A stretch of DNA of 64,000 nucleotides from Casuarius casuarius (taxonomy: Eukaryota; Chordata; Aves; Casuariiformes; Casuariidae). Of the stretch, positions 36,558 to 50,219 are shown in pieces. The stretch spans positions 372,001 to 436,000 of the forward strand of contig PTFA01000409.1 of NCBI GenBank assembly GCA_003342895.1, written 5' to 3'. Under the pieces are notes generated by a model. It saw only the letters and a list, made by a program, of their open reading frames with translations, ran no database searches and had not been told where the DNA came from. Both the position numbers and the translations under genes were made by a program. Every line of letters begins with the position of its first letter. Within the stretch, counting starts at the first letter, position 1.

Positions 36558-39500
36558 GTTCTGTAGGTAGCAGAGGAACCCTGGCATGGTGTTGTGTATC
36601 AGCTAAAATGAATGGAGTTTGGGGTCAATATGGACATTTGGGATCTCCCAGGATGTGTTCAGTAAGAGATGAGACTGGGCCCCACCTAGAAAATAAAGGA
36701 GTGAGTTGGCTTCTTCCAGTCTAGGTCAAATGGGGTAGGAAATATCAGAGATGTGATTGTGACTCATGCTTCTCAGATTTTTTAAGTAATATTACCTGAA
36801 TGCCAATCAGAAATTCATCCTAAGGAGACTGTTAAGAGGACAGCAAACAAGGAATGACAAAGATAGGGCATCTTAAGGAAACAAGGTGAAGGAAGGCATT
36901 AAGAGGGAAAATCTCAGCTTGTCATCTTCATGCTTGTCTTGGTTTATTCCTCTTGAGGCCAAAAGCCTTAGGATCCCAGCCCTTCAAAGAAGGATCCCTA
37001 TCCCTAGTTGCTGGCCATGAAAAAAGACTGAAGCTATATCTGTGCTACAGAGCCTGAAGGCAATTCCCCTTTCCCATGTCTGGGCATGTGTCTGCTTGCA
37101 TCCCTATTCCATACTGCTCACTACTGTAACCCTTTCTGGTCTGTGCATCCAATTTGCTATGTTATGCTCCAAGAAGATCCCAGCAGAGCATTTGACAGGC
37201 CAGAATGATAGGGTATGGCCCACCACACCAGTCAGTGTGGGCACAGCCAAATTTGAGTAGTCAGCAGCAACAGCAAAGCGTAGAGAGAAGACTGACAGAA
37301 TAAGTATTGTATGCAGGAACTGTGGCAAATAAACTACTTTTAACTTGGAAATAAGCTGGGCCTGTTTGGAATGTGGATCAGTAAGGACTGGATTATCGAC
37401 AAACGTGGTATTGTTTTTGTAAATCTTTTCAAGCGTTGCGTTCCTTTTGGCCAATACAAGTTTCCTTGCTTTGAATAGCTGTCTGTTTCACAGATCTTGA
37501 GAGGACCGGCAAGTAATAAACCCAGGGGGCCTGTCAACTTAAAACAACCAGAGAATTCAGCCCAGGGATCTGTTCCAAGTAGTGAAGCAGGACAGTATGT
37601 TGTGAGATACCGACTGAGTCCTGGACAGCTCCACTTGAGTGTGTCTGTATTGCAGCACACTTTTGTAATTGTCATTTCCTGGAGGAGAAGGAGAAAGATG
37701 TTACAACAAATTGCATGTTCTACACACCCCCAATAACTTTTAGGTTTAGTCATGTCACTTCTAACTACTTAATAAATTTTTAACCACAAGTCTAAGGGAA
37801 TCATTCTGCACTTGGGGGAGAGGGAGTCAGATTCCACTGTATGCTTTCTCTTGATTTTAATCCTTCTCTTCACATCAAACCTGTTAGAAGATTTTTAGAA
37901 ATAAATTTATTGTATAGAAATAGATTTTAGTTTTTATTTACTGTCAGAAATTTTCATCTATAATCAAACCAATAGGTAATATAAAGCTTGTGTAATCTTT
38001 GTGTCTGAAGATAACAGATGTTTCACAGATATTATAATTTATCTGTTTATTTGATTGTGTCTAGTAGTCTCTATTGCTTTTTACATTAGTATAATTTAAT
38101 ATACCTTGAAATAGTCACAGTCCCAAGCCTATTTCCATTTAGTGGCTTGGTACATAGCTAATGAAACTGCTTCTGTTCCTTTAAGTTAATGTCAGTTTTT
38201 TCTGATGGACAGTTTCAACTGCCGTAAGGGAACAGAGCTTATGAATCATTAAAAAATGTTGGCTGTTTTTGTTTTTAAAATTTTAAAGTAATACATTTTT
38301 AGAGGTCAGAGGTTTGCTTCAAATCTCAGACTGCCAAAAAGTATTTTTTAATATGTCAGTATTTTGATTTTGGAACCAGAAAGTTACGCTCTGCAAGGGG
38401 GGATACTAAACAGCAATAACTGTATACTCTTCCAAACAGACTCCCCCTTGTTTCAGCTGCTGATAAGGAAAAGAATTACTGTTTTTGTAGCTGTGTCAGA
38501 ACAAATACAGGCCGACTTCAAAGCAATAAAAAGTGACTTTCATTAACGTAACCTTAAACTGGTGATCATGGAAAAGGCTTTCAGGATTTCTGAATTCTTA
38601 CGGGACTTTTTTTCCCCCAGACAGATTTCCACGTCTCATTTCCACATGTCTCATTCTTACCTTTTGCAATTGTATCAAAGGCACATAATTTATTTCTTTA
38701 AAACTATCAATGAAAACAATGTTAGGATTGGAGGACACATTACAGGGTGATAAGGGAGTAGAGGAGAACATAGTCTAAGATACCTAAAATGATTGTTGAG
38801 GAAACTATTCAAGTGTGTGATATTTTCAACAATTCCTTACAAGACAAAGATAGAGATTTGCTTTGTGTTGCCTTGTAGGTTGATAGTTCTATTAATATAA
38901 AATTGATATTGAAGTGTAACTGTACAATAGAAAAGCAATGTGTGTTTGTTGTACATCCACAATATCCTAAAACAGGAGGGAAATCTTCCATGACTTAAAA
39001 TCATGATGTAATCCTTACATCTAGGATTTCCTCAAGATACTTAAACCATTTTTATTTTAAGATTTTAGAATCAGCATGTATATATTTTATCTCCATCTGA
39101 CATCAATGCAGACATACTTTTTACAACCTCTTCTGATTAGTCCCTTTGTTTTTTAAGGCCTTAATGAAATATTACTGTGTGAAAAGATATATGCCCAATA
39201 CAGCTTCAGGAAAATTAGTTTGAAGTCGCTTTTATTTTTTTTCTCAACATCTGGTGAAACCAAAACTGATGGGATAATACTATCCATGTGAATGTGCATC
39301 TCTCTAATAACTTTCAAGTTGTTCCAGTTAAGTTTTTCATGGAGATGGAACTCCTAAAGCTCACCGAATGTCTATGAGTTGGGTAAAAATAGGATGCTTA
39401 ATAAAGGAGGAAGGTCCTAGGTGTGTTCTGCATAAGCATCTCAACAATGGAAAAGGCTTCAGTGTGATTTAAGAACTAGCTAATTTAGAGACTCAACACA

Positions 39501-39585
39501 AGAAAAATGCTGTTAAAAGCAGTGCAATTAAAGACTTGTTAATTTTGCTGGTCATTAAACTAATTTTTTCTTTCTATCTTTTCAG

Positions 39586-39696
39586 ATGCACATGAAAAAA
39601 TAGCAAATTCCTCATTTTGTCTTCTACACACGAGGCATTTTTCATTGCTCACTAAGCTGGAAGCTCCTTGGAGGCAATCTGCAGCATTGATCTATG
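39586..39696 (+). other. Candidate exon with good splice signals (speculative)
   Basis: A pyrimidine-rich tract ending TTTCTATCTTTTCAG at 39585, with a plausible branch site ACTAAT about 25 nt upstream, is followed by 111 nt that end at TCTATG/GTAGGT. One of the three frames is open throughout (36 codons). The translation resembles no protein I recognise. This could be an exon of a long non-coding RNA or an isolated pair of chance splice-like sites. Confidence 0.18.
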
Positions 39697-40084
39697 GTAG
39701 GTTACCAATAGCATTTAAACTTCCTGATCATTAATCTGGCTGTGACAATCTAAAAGTAATGTCTCAATGCCATGAGTAGAAATGGCAAGGATCGCTACTG
39801 CTTATTCAAAGATCTATAAAATATGTTCACTCCATAGTATGCTTAAGAACTGCTCAATAGTGAAAATACAATCTTCAAATTCTTACAATTTAAATTGTTA
39901 AGAGCTTGATCTGCAGTTGCTTTTCAAGATAAAAACAATTATATCATGTAAAATTTTGAGTCAGTATGAGAATATTTCTGCCATTATTTTACTATATTTA
40001 GGTGTTTAGTTTAGTTTAGTGTCCTAAAAAGGGATGTAGGAAATTAAATATTTACTTTGAGAAACAAGAGCAAAACGCAATGAA

Positions 40085-40460
40085 GCTAGCTGTGTGCTCT
40101 GGATCCCAGCGTCGGGATGCAAGGAGGGCTGGCTACTCCCTATGGGCCAGGAGCCGCAGGGGTCCCTGAGTCAGCAGGGCAGGGGCCTCGCCATCCAGGG
40201 TCTGTCCCACCACCTGCAGTGAGGGAGCAGGGCAGGCCAGGGGACAGCCGGGGACAGCCCCAGCACTGGACATCAGGCATCTCCGTGGGGACAGGCTGAG
40301 ATCAGGCTGAGAAGTCATCATGCAGATTGGGGTCAGGGTCAGGCCCCATGAGGCTAACCAGGGTCAGACATAGCCCAGTGATCACCAGGCACGTCTGGTG
40401 GGTCAGGGCTGAGGTCAAGCCAAGAAGTCAGTCTGCAAGTCCAAGAAAACTGCTGTTACA
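40085..40460. repeat. GC-rich repeat-derived block with 113-bp tandem duplication
   Basis: About 375 bp of GC-rich DNA stands in AT-rich surroundings. Its right part contains two diverged units of about 57 bp spaced 113 bp apart: CATCAGGCATC...GACAGGCTGAG...GAAGTCATC from 40271 and CACCAGGCACG...TCAGGGCTGAG...GAAGTCAGT from 40384. Its left part has a 10-bp tandem GGGACAGCCG/GGGACAGCCC at 40241-40260. The CAGGGTCAGG-type words recall avian LTR or minisatellite sequence. I could not assign a family. Overlapping 60-63 codon frames are composition artefacts. Confidence 0.5.
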
Positions 40461-40480
40461 GAAGTCAGGTACTGAAATAA

Positions 40481-40494
40481 GTGTGTGTGTGTGT
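40481..40494. repeat. (GT)7 microsatellite
   Basis: Seven perfect GT units, followed by ACAC and variable TATG/TACG words. Confidence 0.9.
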
Positions 40495-42147
40495 ACACAT
40501 TTATGTATGTACGTATAAATAGATATATGTCTCAGAGAGGGTATACGAAGGTGGTTAAGCAAACCAGGATTTTGATTTCTGAAGGGAATGTTTGACATAG
40601 CCCACAGTTCTTAATTCTTGTATCTGGCACTGGATCATTGCTTTAGCATTTGTAATATACATATTTTCCTTAAAACAGTTTTCGAAAAAGTCAGCATGTA
40701 TCACGTTGTCATGTAATAAAACATCTCAACATGTTTTATAAAGCAGTGTTCCTGACAGTTTGATCTGATATGCCACAGTTTACTCTTCCCATGAGTACTG
40801 AATTTAAAAATACATTATTTTGGGAATCTTAGTTACAGCAACCACAGTTTTTAGGAAGTGAATAATTCACAATAGTTATAGAAGGACTGAGGTTTGACTG
40901 CACAGCAAGTGTATGGGGAATAATGTGTGTCCTTTTTCTACTCTTGTTTGGTAGAGTGGAGTTATTGTTTATTTGGATTATGTTCAAAAGAGCATCTCTT
41001 ATTTAAAAATTAAAACAGGGAATTTCCACATTGAGCAAACGATGCATTACTTGGTTAAAGAATTTACTGCAGGAAAAAACACCTCCTCACAGTGTAATGT
41101 GAGCTACAGTTAAGGTCACTAAACTTAGTCCTACAATCAAAGCTTATGTTCCATGCTTGTTTCATCCCATAACCTTCTCTTCTCTCCTCCATTTCTGTCA
41201 GTGATTCCAGCATACCACACCCTGTATTATTTGTCTTGAGATACTACTTTTTATCTATATTACTGTTATTGAGTAGCGTCTCATACAGCTCTGGTAGCAC
41301 TCTGACAGGAGTATTCCCTCCTAATCCTAACTTTTCATGTAATGGTCTCTTAAAAATGAGTAGAAAAACTCAACTAAGCAAAAAGATCTGTAAACAAAAA
41401 TCATCGCTGTCTCTTTGTTCTCATTTGTTTTTGATGTTGATATTTGGGATGTGCATATTTGATTGTGCTTAATGGACATGCATTTTCTAATATTCTGCAT
41501 GATAGCTCAGGGCATAAGTAGAAATAAAGATTAGAGGTGGAATTGAAGTAGGCAGAAAGTAGTTTTCCCTGCTGTGAAATTAACATTGTTATCTACCATA
41601 CTTAGATAAATAACTTCACTGTTTTCTGCACAGACTCCATTCCTGTTTTCATTCAGCCAGAAGCATGTAGGCATTGAGATTCAAGAACTTATCTCCCCCT
41701 TCTTCTTGCTCAAATGAATATTTCTTGAGGAATTTCTTTCTGAGTATAAGCAGCAAGATACAACTTGGAAAATGAGGTTTATTTTATGTCATCTTTCTAT
41801 CTGCTTGTTTCATTCTGAGGCTGAAAGGTGATTATTGACAATTCCAGTTCTAGTGCATCCTGGAGAGATGCTTTCTTCTCAAAAGATGCTATTCCTCTCT
41901 CTGCCTCATGAAATGCATTTCCCTAGTAACCATCAGTAGAGATAAAAGAACATTTTCAAGGCATGAAGATGCACATGTGCTTCCATTCCTGACTGAAACT
42001 TTTAATTAAGAGTTAAAACCAAACTGGCTTGTTTAGCTGTTATTACTATAAGATATGCATTTTATAATTGCTAGTGAGAGCTACTGGAAATGAAATTAGT
42101 TAAATGGGTATGAACTGCATAACTAAGTCACCATCCTCAGTCCAAAA

Positions 42148-42583
42148 ATGTTTAAAATTTGTAGTGGGTTCATTGAGCCCTGTCATGAAGTGGCAGAGCC
42201 TTTTTGCATTCCTCTTCCTCCTGCATGGTACTTTAAGAAGGTTATTGTTACGAAAGCCCAGAAAATTCCAAAGTCTACTCCAGACGTTACAGCATCAATG
42301 CCACATGGACCTGTCTTTGCCAAACTTTTTTTGAAGCCCACCTTCTCCACTTGACCTGCTCTGGGAGCCGTAACTAGGATAGAGAATTGTAGGGCCTAAG
42401 AAGGAAATGGCTCTAGAGCTCTACAACTCCTGTGAACACATAGTTAAAAATGAAGAGCAGCAGGAATCAGCACAGAAACTGCTGGAGCCCATCAAATCAA
42501 ATATCACCTCTTGCTGCTATGGCTGCCCTCAGCCACAGGCAGTCTTTTCCTTAAGGTCAATGAATTTGTTCACCCTGAACTAG
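42148..42583 (+). pseudogene. Possible frameshifted coding remnant, family unknown
   Basis: Two neighbouring open frames on the same strand look more protein-like than their surroundings. The first (42148-42354, 68 codons) includes a basic/proline-containing stretch VIVTKAQKIPKSTPDV. The second (42407-42583, 58 codons, shifted by one in frame) begins with a helix-like charged run, ALELYNSCEHIVKNEEQQ. They could be parts of a decayed processed copy or of an old mobile element. I recognise no family, and an overlapping 76-codon frame runs at 42104-42334, so chance is a serious alternative. Confidence 0.18.
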
Positions 42584-44970
42584 TATCCTACACAGCATGC
42601 AAATTTTAAGGGAAAGGAGATTTGTATGATATTAGATGGACTTTCTTTGGCTGTGATATTAGTTTATTCTGCTTATTCTGGGCAATTGTATCTGAAACAT
42701 ACAGCAGTACCTTGAAAAAGAAAAAGAAAAACCCTTTCAACCAAAAGTCCTAAGGCAATTAAATTGCTGTGAAAAGCTTCCCTCATAAATCTTAATTTTT
42801 CCAATAATGTTTGCTACATTTTGAATGAGGTTGAAACATCCAAGCAGAATATCAAACATGATAGATGATATTTATTGCTGTAAATATGCTGAAATGTGTA
42901 GGATGGTGGTCATTAAATTGTGATGCTTCTTTGCACAGTGAAAATAAAAAACATAATAAACCATGAGCTGAGTGAGATGCACTGTAAAATGGACTGTTCA
43001 TCTTCAGCGGGCATGACCTGTATACGACTTGTTAGCCATACCATCACAGGTATCAGACAGAAGTGTATTCAGCTTCCTTTGTACTACTTTGACCATTTGG
43101 CTTTTTGGGGCTGTGAGTAGAAGTTGTCTCAGCCCTCTGGAACAGAGGCAGTTTCCTAGTTTGTAGCATTCTTTCTTTAGAAGTTGGAAGAGTGAGTTGC
43201 TCTCAGGAGAATCAGTTCTGGTTAAATCCTTTGTCAGTAGCATCACTGTAATATTGTGTATGGCTTTCTCGGTTAAGTAGACTGCAGCACTGATGGAAGA
43301 TAATCATATTATCTTGGTCACATATTTCTTAGCAATAGTGAGTCAGAAAACAATGGCAGGAGAAAACTGGCTAATAAATGCAAATAATGGAAGAGCCTAA
43401 AATATAAAACATTCTTTAAATCAAATATTAATATCATGAGTCTCCAACAATGAATAAATGTGCTTGTTATTAAGTCCATTTCCTAAATGAAGCTTCTTAT
43501 GTTCAAGGATGCAGTTCACATTCTTCAGCTTTGATCAAACTTATCTCTTAGCAATTAAATTAAGTGTCCTACTTCTTTGATTCTAAGTACTCTGAAACTT
43601 TTTATATTACGAAGAGGTTTATTGACATCATAGCTCATGGGATTGTTTGTCTTATTCAATTAGAGTGAAAAAGAGTAGTTCTATCAGTGTGATAGAGGAT
43701 TATTCTTTCTCCACAGAAATGTAATGAGTTTAGCATTCATCATACCAGTATCATTACATTTAGAGTATACTTTTAAAAAGCATGCTACTTGGGGTCACAT
43801 TACAGTTACATCAAACAATTCTGGGTCATTTTCAAGTACCCAGACTGAGCCATTTTCAACTGGTGTATCACGTTGCACTCTCCCCACACCAATACTTTTT
43901 TTCCCATCTTCTAGAACCTCATTCCACGTGGGAGCTGGAAGGTAAAATATTGAGGGCTGACAAAATGCAGTTCTAGAGGACTTTCAAGTAATTGCTAGCA
44001 TTTATTTTAGGAGGGAGGTCTTTTCTAACACCTTAAGCTGTAGTACTCTTAAGAAGTATTGCCAGTTTCAAGAGTGATTCTGGCCCATTCCTGTAAAACA
44101 CACCTCAGAAATGTTTGAACAGGAGTGGGCCAGAAAGACAAGCTGCCTGAGGTCTATTCTGAACTGTTAAACTAATTTCAACACAATGGTTTTGTTGAGC
44201 AAAGTTATAAAGAAAGAAATATCACTTTCAAATTACTAATACTGTAAAAAGTTCTTAGACTCTCAGGAAGTACAGGCCAGCTAGATTATAATTTGATACA
44301 TCTCTGTGCCAGTAGTTTAGGAGATGGGGTTACTCTTTTTTTTAGAGCTGTTTCAAGGTTCTCTATTGATAAAGAGTGGATTACCTTACATTTACTCCAG
44401 GATACCAAGAGGAGAACCACATGAACGGAAGCTACCACAGAATATCTGGAAAAAGTACAGGTTCTAGCTTTTTTTGGAGATGGCTAGTTGGTATGTCCTT
44501 GTTCTTTATCCTGCCTGTTATACTAAAACTCTCTTCCAATAAAGCCATGTTGTAACTTCTGTCACTGGTCAAGGATTTCCACTGAATTCTGAGGGAAACA
44601 AGATCTCACAGCTATTTGAACTAATAGGGATGAGAGATGAGGCAGAGTGATCATGTCCTGGTGTAACACTAGACATATCCCAAAGTTCTGCATCTGAGCA
44701 GATAAAGTCAGGGCATCTACTGCCTGAGGGAATGTGCCTCTGGGTCCAAAAGGGAATGATGCATTACCATGACTCTTCAGTTACCTCATCACAGTAAGTC
44801 AAAATTTGTGGTGATGCCTCTGTAGTCAGCCCAGACCTTTGAGGATTGTTTGCTTAAGTTCATTTTACTTTTCTATGGCTTTTTTCCTCAAGCGAAGAGA
44901 AAGCTAACAAGAAAAAGACAAGGGACCAACCCATTATTGCTGGACTGAAGGAAAAACACAAAGGAAGAAA

Positions 44971-45005
44971 AAAGTAAGAGGAAAAAAAAAAAAAGAAAAA
45001 AAAAT
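44971..45005. repeat. A-rich tract
   Basis: GAGGAAAAAAAAAAAAAG followed by further A runs. This is purine-rich simple sequence; no LINE or retrogene body was seen on its 5' side. Confidence 0.75.
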
Positions 45006-48000
45006 GCCAAAAGTATAATTAGACAGTGGTGAAGATTGAGATAAAAACTAACAGAGAAAGGAGGCAAAACAGAGCCTCAGCCCTATCCTAAATATCTGTC
45101 ATTCTGCTGGCTATGAAAAGTCAGTGTCCAGCAAGTGCAGTGTTATTTCCTTCATAAAACCAGTGACAAGGTGCTTTGGAAAACACATAGATTTTGAACC
45201 TAAGCTTGGGCTCCCTCTACTTCTTTTCTTATTACTCTCCTTGTAGGTCATTATTACTCTAATTCCTTATGATGACAGTCAGGGTCCTACTAATCAAGAT
45301 CAGTTGTTGTCCTTGGAGCCTTAAGAAAGAATGAACTTTCTCATAATTGAAAGTATCTGAATTTTTGTTATCACTCATACTTCTGTAACTGGCTTAGTAA
45401 ATGTTTGTGAGCAACATGTCTAGTAGTGCTTATCTGGATGTTGAGATGCATTTCACAGAATTCGTAGCAGAATGAAAACTAAGTCATTCAATGCAGAGAC
45501 TATTTTTTCAAAAGTGTGAAGAAAAAAAAAAAAAGACAGAATTAGCAGCCATCTCATTTGTGCCTGTGAAATTCTCTCCCTAAAAACCTGAAGTACCATT
45601 TTAACAAACTCTTCAATGTAATTCAATATGAAAAAGCAATGTGTTTGTTATTGCACCAGTCTTGACATTTCTCTTGTGAAAATAATTAGCATGGAAATAC
45701 TCCTAATACCAGAGTGATGCTAATTGCTTCCCAGTGGTAAATGTCAACTGTAGTAAGATAGAAGGAGGTCATAGAAGAGGAAAAGCATGCCTCTCAGAGC
45801 AATTGATTTCCGTCTCCTCTCCTTTCTTTTCTGTCTGTGCCAAGTCTTTGTATGTGCCCACAGGTCAGGTGGATAATTCTAGAGCTGTAGTGAGAAATTT
45901 ATTGCTTTTTTGCTGTTTTGTCTCACGGTGCTTTTCCATTCTGATAGTTTGCCATCCTCTGGTAAGTACAAGGAAGTATATAACCTCATATTTGTTATGG
46001 ATTGAGGTTGGATCTGAAGTACTGTTTGCACCTGTCTCTCTCAGGCTACTGTAACAATCCTCACCTTTGCTATTTCAGATATGGGGATAGTATAAGAAGC
46101 TGTTTCATTTGTCCCAGTCAACTGCTCTTTCAAAGTTTAATCGTTCTTGCCTCTTCAGTCTAAACATTAGATGAAATGCACAGATATAATGTATATAGCT
46201 ATTTTCACAGAACAATAAAAAATGGGAGATGTATATGTGTTCCTAGATAGCCAAATCCTATGAATCTCCAATCATGAATGATTACTACCTATTTCAGGAA
46301 TTTCAACCGAAATAAAGAAAAACACTACTACAGAGTGTGTGTGTGAAAGTATAATATATATGTGTTTGTGCTGCAGAGCTCAAAGTGTGGATTTAATATT
46401 TTTTCTTGAAAAATAAGATTTATTTTTAAACAACCTAAAGCAGTAGGCTGATTTCTAGCTTCAAAAGTATTAGCAATTAATACCATGTGAGAACCCTATA
46501 TTTTAAGTTAATCCAACATTCCTATGAACATTTTGGCCTGAGTTTTTCTTTTCCTTTATCAGCATACTGTTTTAAGAAAATGAGTTCTGTTTCTCAAGCC
46601 AGATTAGAGTTGCAAGAATGTGATACAGCTTCTCCAAACATGCTTTCCATCTTTCACAGTTACTGTTTATTTCTGTAAGTTTATTTCTGTAACCTTACCA
46701 ACAGTAAAATGAGTTTCCAATCACTGCTTGTCTCCACATCATTAGAATTCTGGGTCTTTCATCTGAATGCACCTGGCAAGTGTCCTGTTTCTGCTGCAGT
46801 CTTTTTCTGCTCTGTTCCTAGATCAAGTCCCATAGCTAGCACTGTACTTCATTAGTGTATGAGGACATGTATGACTTGAGAGTTTCAAGAGTATCTTGGA
46901 TCTTTCTTCTTTTGCTATGTCATATCTATGCATTTCAGATTTTCTGATGTCCAGGAGTGCCTGGTATGCTCATAGGTATCTGTGTGTGCTGTCAAGGCTT
47001 TGCCTCGGGGAAGGAGATGCCTCTGGTACAAATTTCCGGAAACCATAACTTCCATTAGCATGCCTAGAACAGCCAAACCTCAGCTGATGTTAATCAGCTT
47101 ACTTTCATTCATGTCACTGGAGTCATAGACTTTCACCTTACATCCTCTGGAGTATTTTTATTTTGTTCAGCAGAAAATTTCTCAATCGTCATTACTAAAA
47201 CTTTGGAGGGAAAAAAAGTATTTTCCCTATAAATACTAATTTATTCCTTATGTACATAGTTTCTCACAGTAAAAATGGTATTTTTCTGCTGACTAAACTC
47301 ATGCTCTCTTTGCAACAGAAATCAATAAATGGCAGAACAAGCTGAACTTGTATTTATTAGCCTGAGAAATTTGTTTTTACAGATATTTTAAAAATATGTT
47401 CTCAGCATATTTCAATGCAACCCTTACTGCTGAAACTAAATTACAGGGTTTTTTTACAGAACCCAAACTCAACATAAGTTGTAAAAACAGAGATACAGTC
47501 ATTACTAGTCATTACATATCCTTCTGTACTAAGGAACTAACATGTAAGTATAAATAATTAGGGATATCCCAATTAGGGATAATTGTAATTTCATTACTGA
47601 AACTCTCTGTATCGAGGTGGTTACAAGAGCTTATCTCATCATTTCCTGGCCTATTGTAGTGTATCATCAGCTATGGAGAACTGCTTTAATCCTTCTTCCA
47701 GCCAGATTATCCAGCTTTTGTGCTTTTCTGTATTTTGTAGTGTTGCTTAATAGTAATGTTTTATAGCTTCCTCCCCCTCCCCAATAATCTTTAATGACTT
47801 TCAGAGGTGAGACAAGCATTGTTAGTAGACATAGAGACAAAAGTACAGCAGGACTTGGTATTTTGCCCAAGGTCACTAGACAATAGCTGGTAGAATTGCA
47901 AATAAAACACAGGTTTCTTTGGTCTCCTTTCCCTATTCCAGGCATTCAATCGAACTATCTTCCCACTGTCTTCAGTGCACAGGTGTTGGAGTGAACACAA

Positions 48001-49999
48001 ACTAGTATGTTTGGTCTTTAATTCTGCCACCCTACCCTTTTACTCAGGTTTTCACAGCTACAGAGACTTGTTAACCTTATGCTCCTCCTTTAAAGTTAGA
48101 TTTCAGACATAAAAGTCAATGACTACCTCTTCCTGTAAACCTCATGCACTGAATTGGCTCCATGACACCTTGTAGATCAGCAACATGATCGCTAAACTAG
48201 CTGCTCTGGTGGTGTGCGCAGTCTGTGAATAAAATGAAAGAAAGCATTTATTAAAGACTAGCGCTGACCATATTTTCTGCTGTAAGGATGTATGATTGAA
48301 GGCTTGTTAGCTAATAGGTGGTCAGTGGAAGGACAAGCCAGAGTCTTATTTGGTGTAACCAGCTAAATTCTACTCCTGCCAGCTGTTCTCTCTGTTCCCC
48401 CGTATTCATGTAGATGGCTACAATAGTGCAGTCAGCCAATAACAGAAGATATTTTTTTCCTATACAATGGCACTGCCATGTATTTCCAAAGGCTCTCGAA
48501 AACATTTGTAATAGCACAAGCTCTCAAATTGTGCAGCTGAAATTCCACCTTACTGACTCTTCCTTGGAGATGACCAGTCCATTTCTAGTAAGAACTGTGA
48601 AAAATGTTCCTTAAGATGAAAAGTACCCTACTTTTGGTATCTGTTGGGTAGCAGTATGTAACACCAGGAAAAACAGCATTGTAGTCGGAAAGCCTGATGG
48701 TTCTGCAATATAAACAACTGCTACCTAGCCTGCTATTGTTATGTCGTAGTTCTGAGCCAAAATCTTTCATTTCAAAATCTTTTCCTACTTCCTCTGATGT
48801 GATTTTTTTTTTTTAAATAGACTTATCTACATTCATTCACTCCTTTAAGACCTTGTTAGTAGAAATGGAGAAATGCATCAAAATAAATCTATGGCTATTT
48901 ATTTGAAAATTAATGAGTTCACTTCAGATAATTCCATGATTCAGATGGGTCTGCATCAAACATTTCCCAGTTCAGATTAATTTGTTTATAATCTTGAGTG
49001 CTGTCAGGGCTTGTCAGTAAAAAATTCTAAGTATTTGCAGAGCCTGTATTTTGAATGTGAACTGAACTGAGAAGCACTAGAATATGTTCTGGTCTTCAGC
49101 CAGAAAGGAATATATTGATAAACCTAACTAGACCAATACAAATACTGGAGTCAACATGGAGGTCAGATATTTTGTTTCTACAAATTCTTACAATTTTGAT
49201 TATTTTCAGCATGCATTAGATTAATTTTTTTGATTTCTCTTTTTTAGGCTTATACATCATATGAGATATTTGACTGTCGTGTGTGTGCGTGTGTGTATGT
49301 AAAATATGGTCACTGCGATAATCATTTTATCTTCACAAGCTCTGAGCTGGCTTCATTACCTAAAAATGGTGAATCCGTGAGTGAATTACTTTAATTATGT
49401 AAATTAAGAGGAGAAATTAAATATCACAGTGGAATTCTATGACAGATGAAGTATTCAGTTTTGCATATGCTGAAATTCATATTAGCATTTAGGAAAAAAG
49501 AAATGAGACTTTACATATTGGGCAACACAAACTTTGAATGTTTTTTAGAAATCTTGGGCAATGCTGGAATTGCATTGAGGCTCAATGCAGTTTAAGAAAA
49601 GCAAAGAGTGGATGAGTTAGTTCTAGCTGACATTACTTGCAAAACTATGAAATTTCATGCATTCTGTTGTACATGGATGTTATCATCGGATGTGTTTTGA
49701 CTGATGAAAATGTTTATATTTAGTTATTAAAATTAGACATTTTTGGTTTCTTTATGAATTAGAAAATCATTTAGCATTAGTTATACACAACATAAAATAT
49801 CAGGCTTGCGGTGTTTTTAAAGCAGGTAACTGCTTTTGTTACTAGTGTATTTTCAGACAGCATTAGTAAAGCACAACAAAACAATACTGTGAACAGTACT
49901 ATGTGCCTGGTATCTAAAAGAATTAACACCACACCTTCTCCCTGCTACCAGCTGTTAAAAGCATATGATTCAGGGTAAGTAGGTATCTTCTTTTGCAAC

Positions 50000-50215
50000 A
50001 CAGGATAGATTAAGGATAATTCAGGTCGGAAGGTACCTCCAGAGGTCTCTTGTCCCACCTCCTGCTCACAGGAGGGTTGTCTCTGAGGTCAGGTCAGGTT
50101 GCTCCGGGCTTTATTGAGTCTGAGTCTTGAAAGCCTCCATGGATGGAGACTACACAATCTCTCTGGGCAACTTGTTCCAATGTTTGTGTCTCCTTGTGGT
50201 GAAATAGACATTTTA
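50000..50215 (-). mobile_element. CR1 LINE 3' fragment, degraded
   Basis: The plus strand shows the complement of a CR1 3' end: AATTCAGGTCGGAAGGTACC near 50019, GAGGTCTCTTGTCCCACCTCC near 50043, a repeated GGTCAGGTCAGGTTG near 50086 and AATCTCTCTGGGCAACTTGTTCCAATG near 50156. The octamer tail is gone or unrecognisable. It is more diverged than copies A and B. A 72-codon open frame over it is incidental. Confidence 0.8.
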
Positions 50216-50219
50216 GAGC

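Larger units (their letters stand above)
35465..40080. other. AT-rich non-coding DNA, no gene recognised
   Basis: No gene was recognised. Small tandem duplications lie at 36107-36154 and 36532-36557. Open frames of 116 and 137 codons on the minus strand (37104-37753) overlap plus-strand frames and carry no recognisable motif. A possible short exon is flagged at 39586-39696. Confidence 0.55.
40500..49995. other. AT-rich non-coding DNA, no gene confidently recognised
   Basis: This is mostly unique AT-rich sequence. A possibly broken coding remnant is described separately at 42148-42583. A-rich tracts lie at 44970-45005 and 45522-45535 and a GT/CG-variant tract at 49278-49300. A pyrimidine tract with CAG at 45863 and a GTAAGT at 45962 bracket a 98-nt segment without persuasive coding content. 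Confidence 0.5.

Noticed and set aside
37104..37753. 116- and 137-codon minus-strand frames
   Set aside because: Overlapping in different frames, no motif, no supporting structure.
45864..45961. 98-nt segment between a pyrimidine tract with CAG and a GTAAGT
   Set aside because: Coding content is unconvincing and splice-like sites of this quality occur often by chance.
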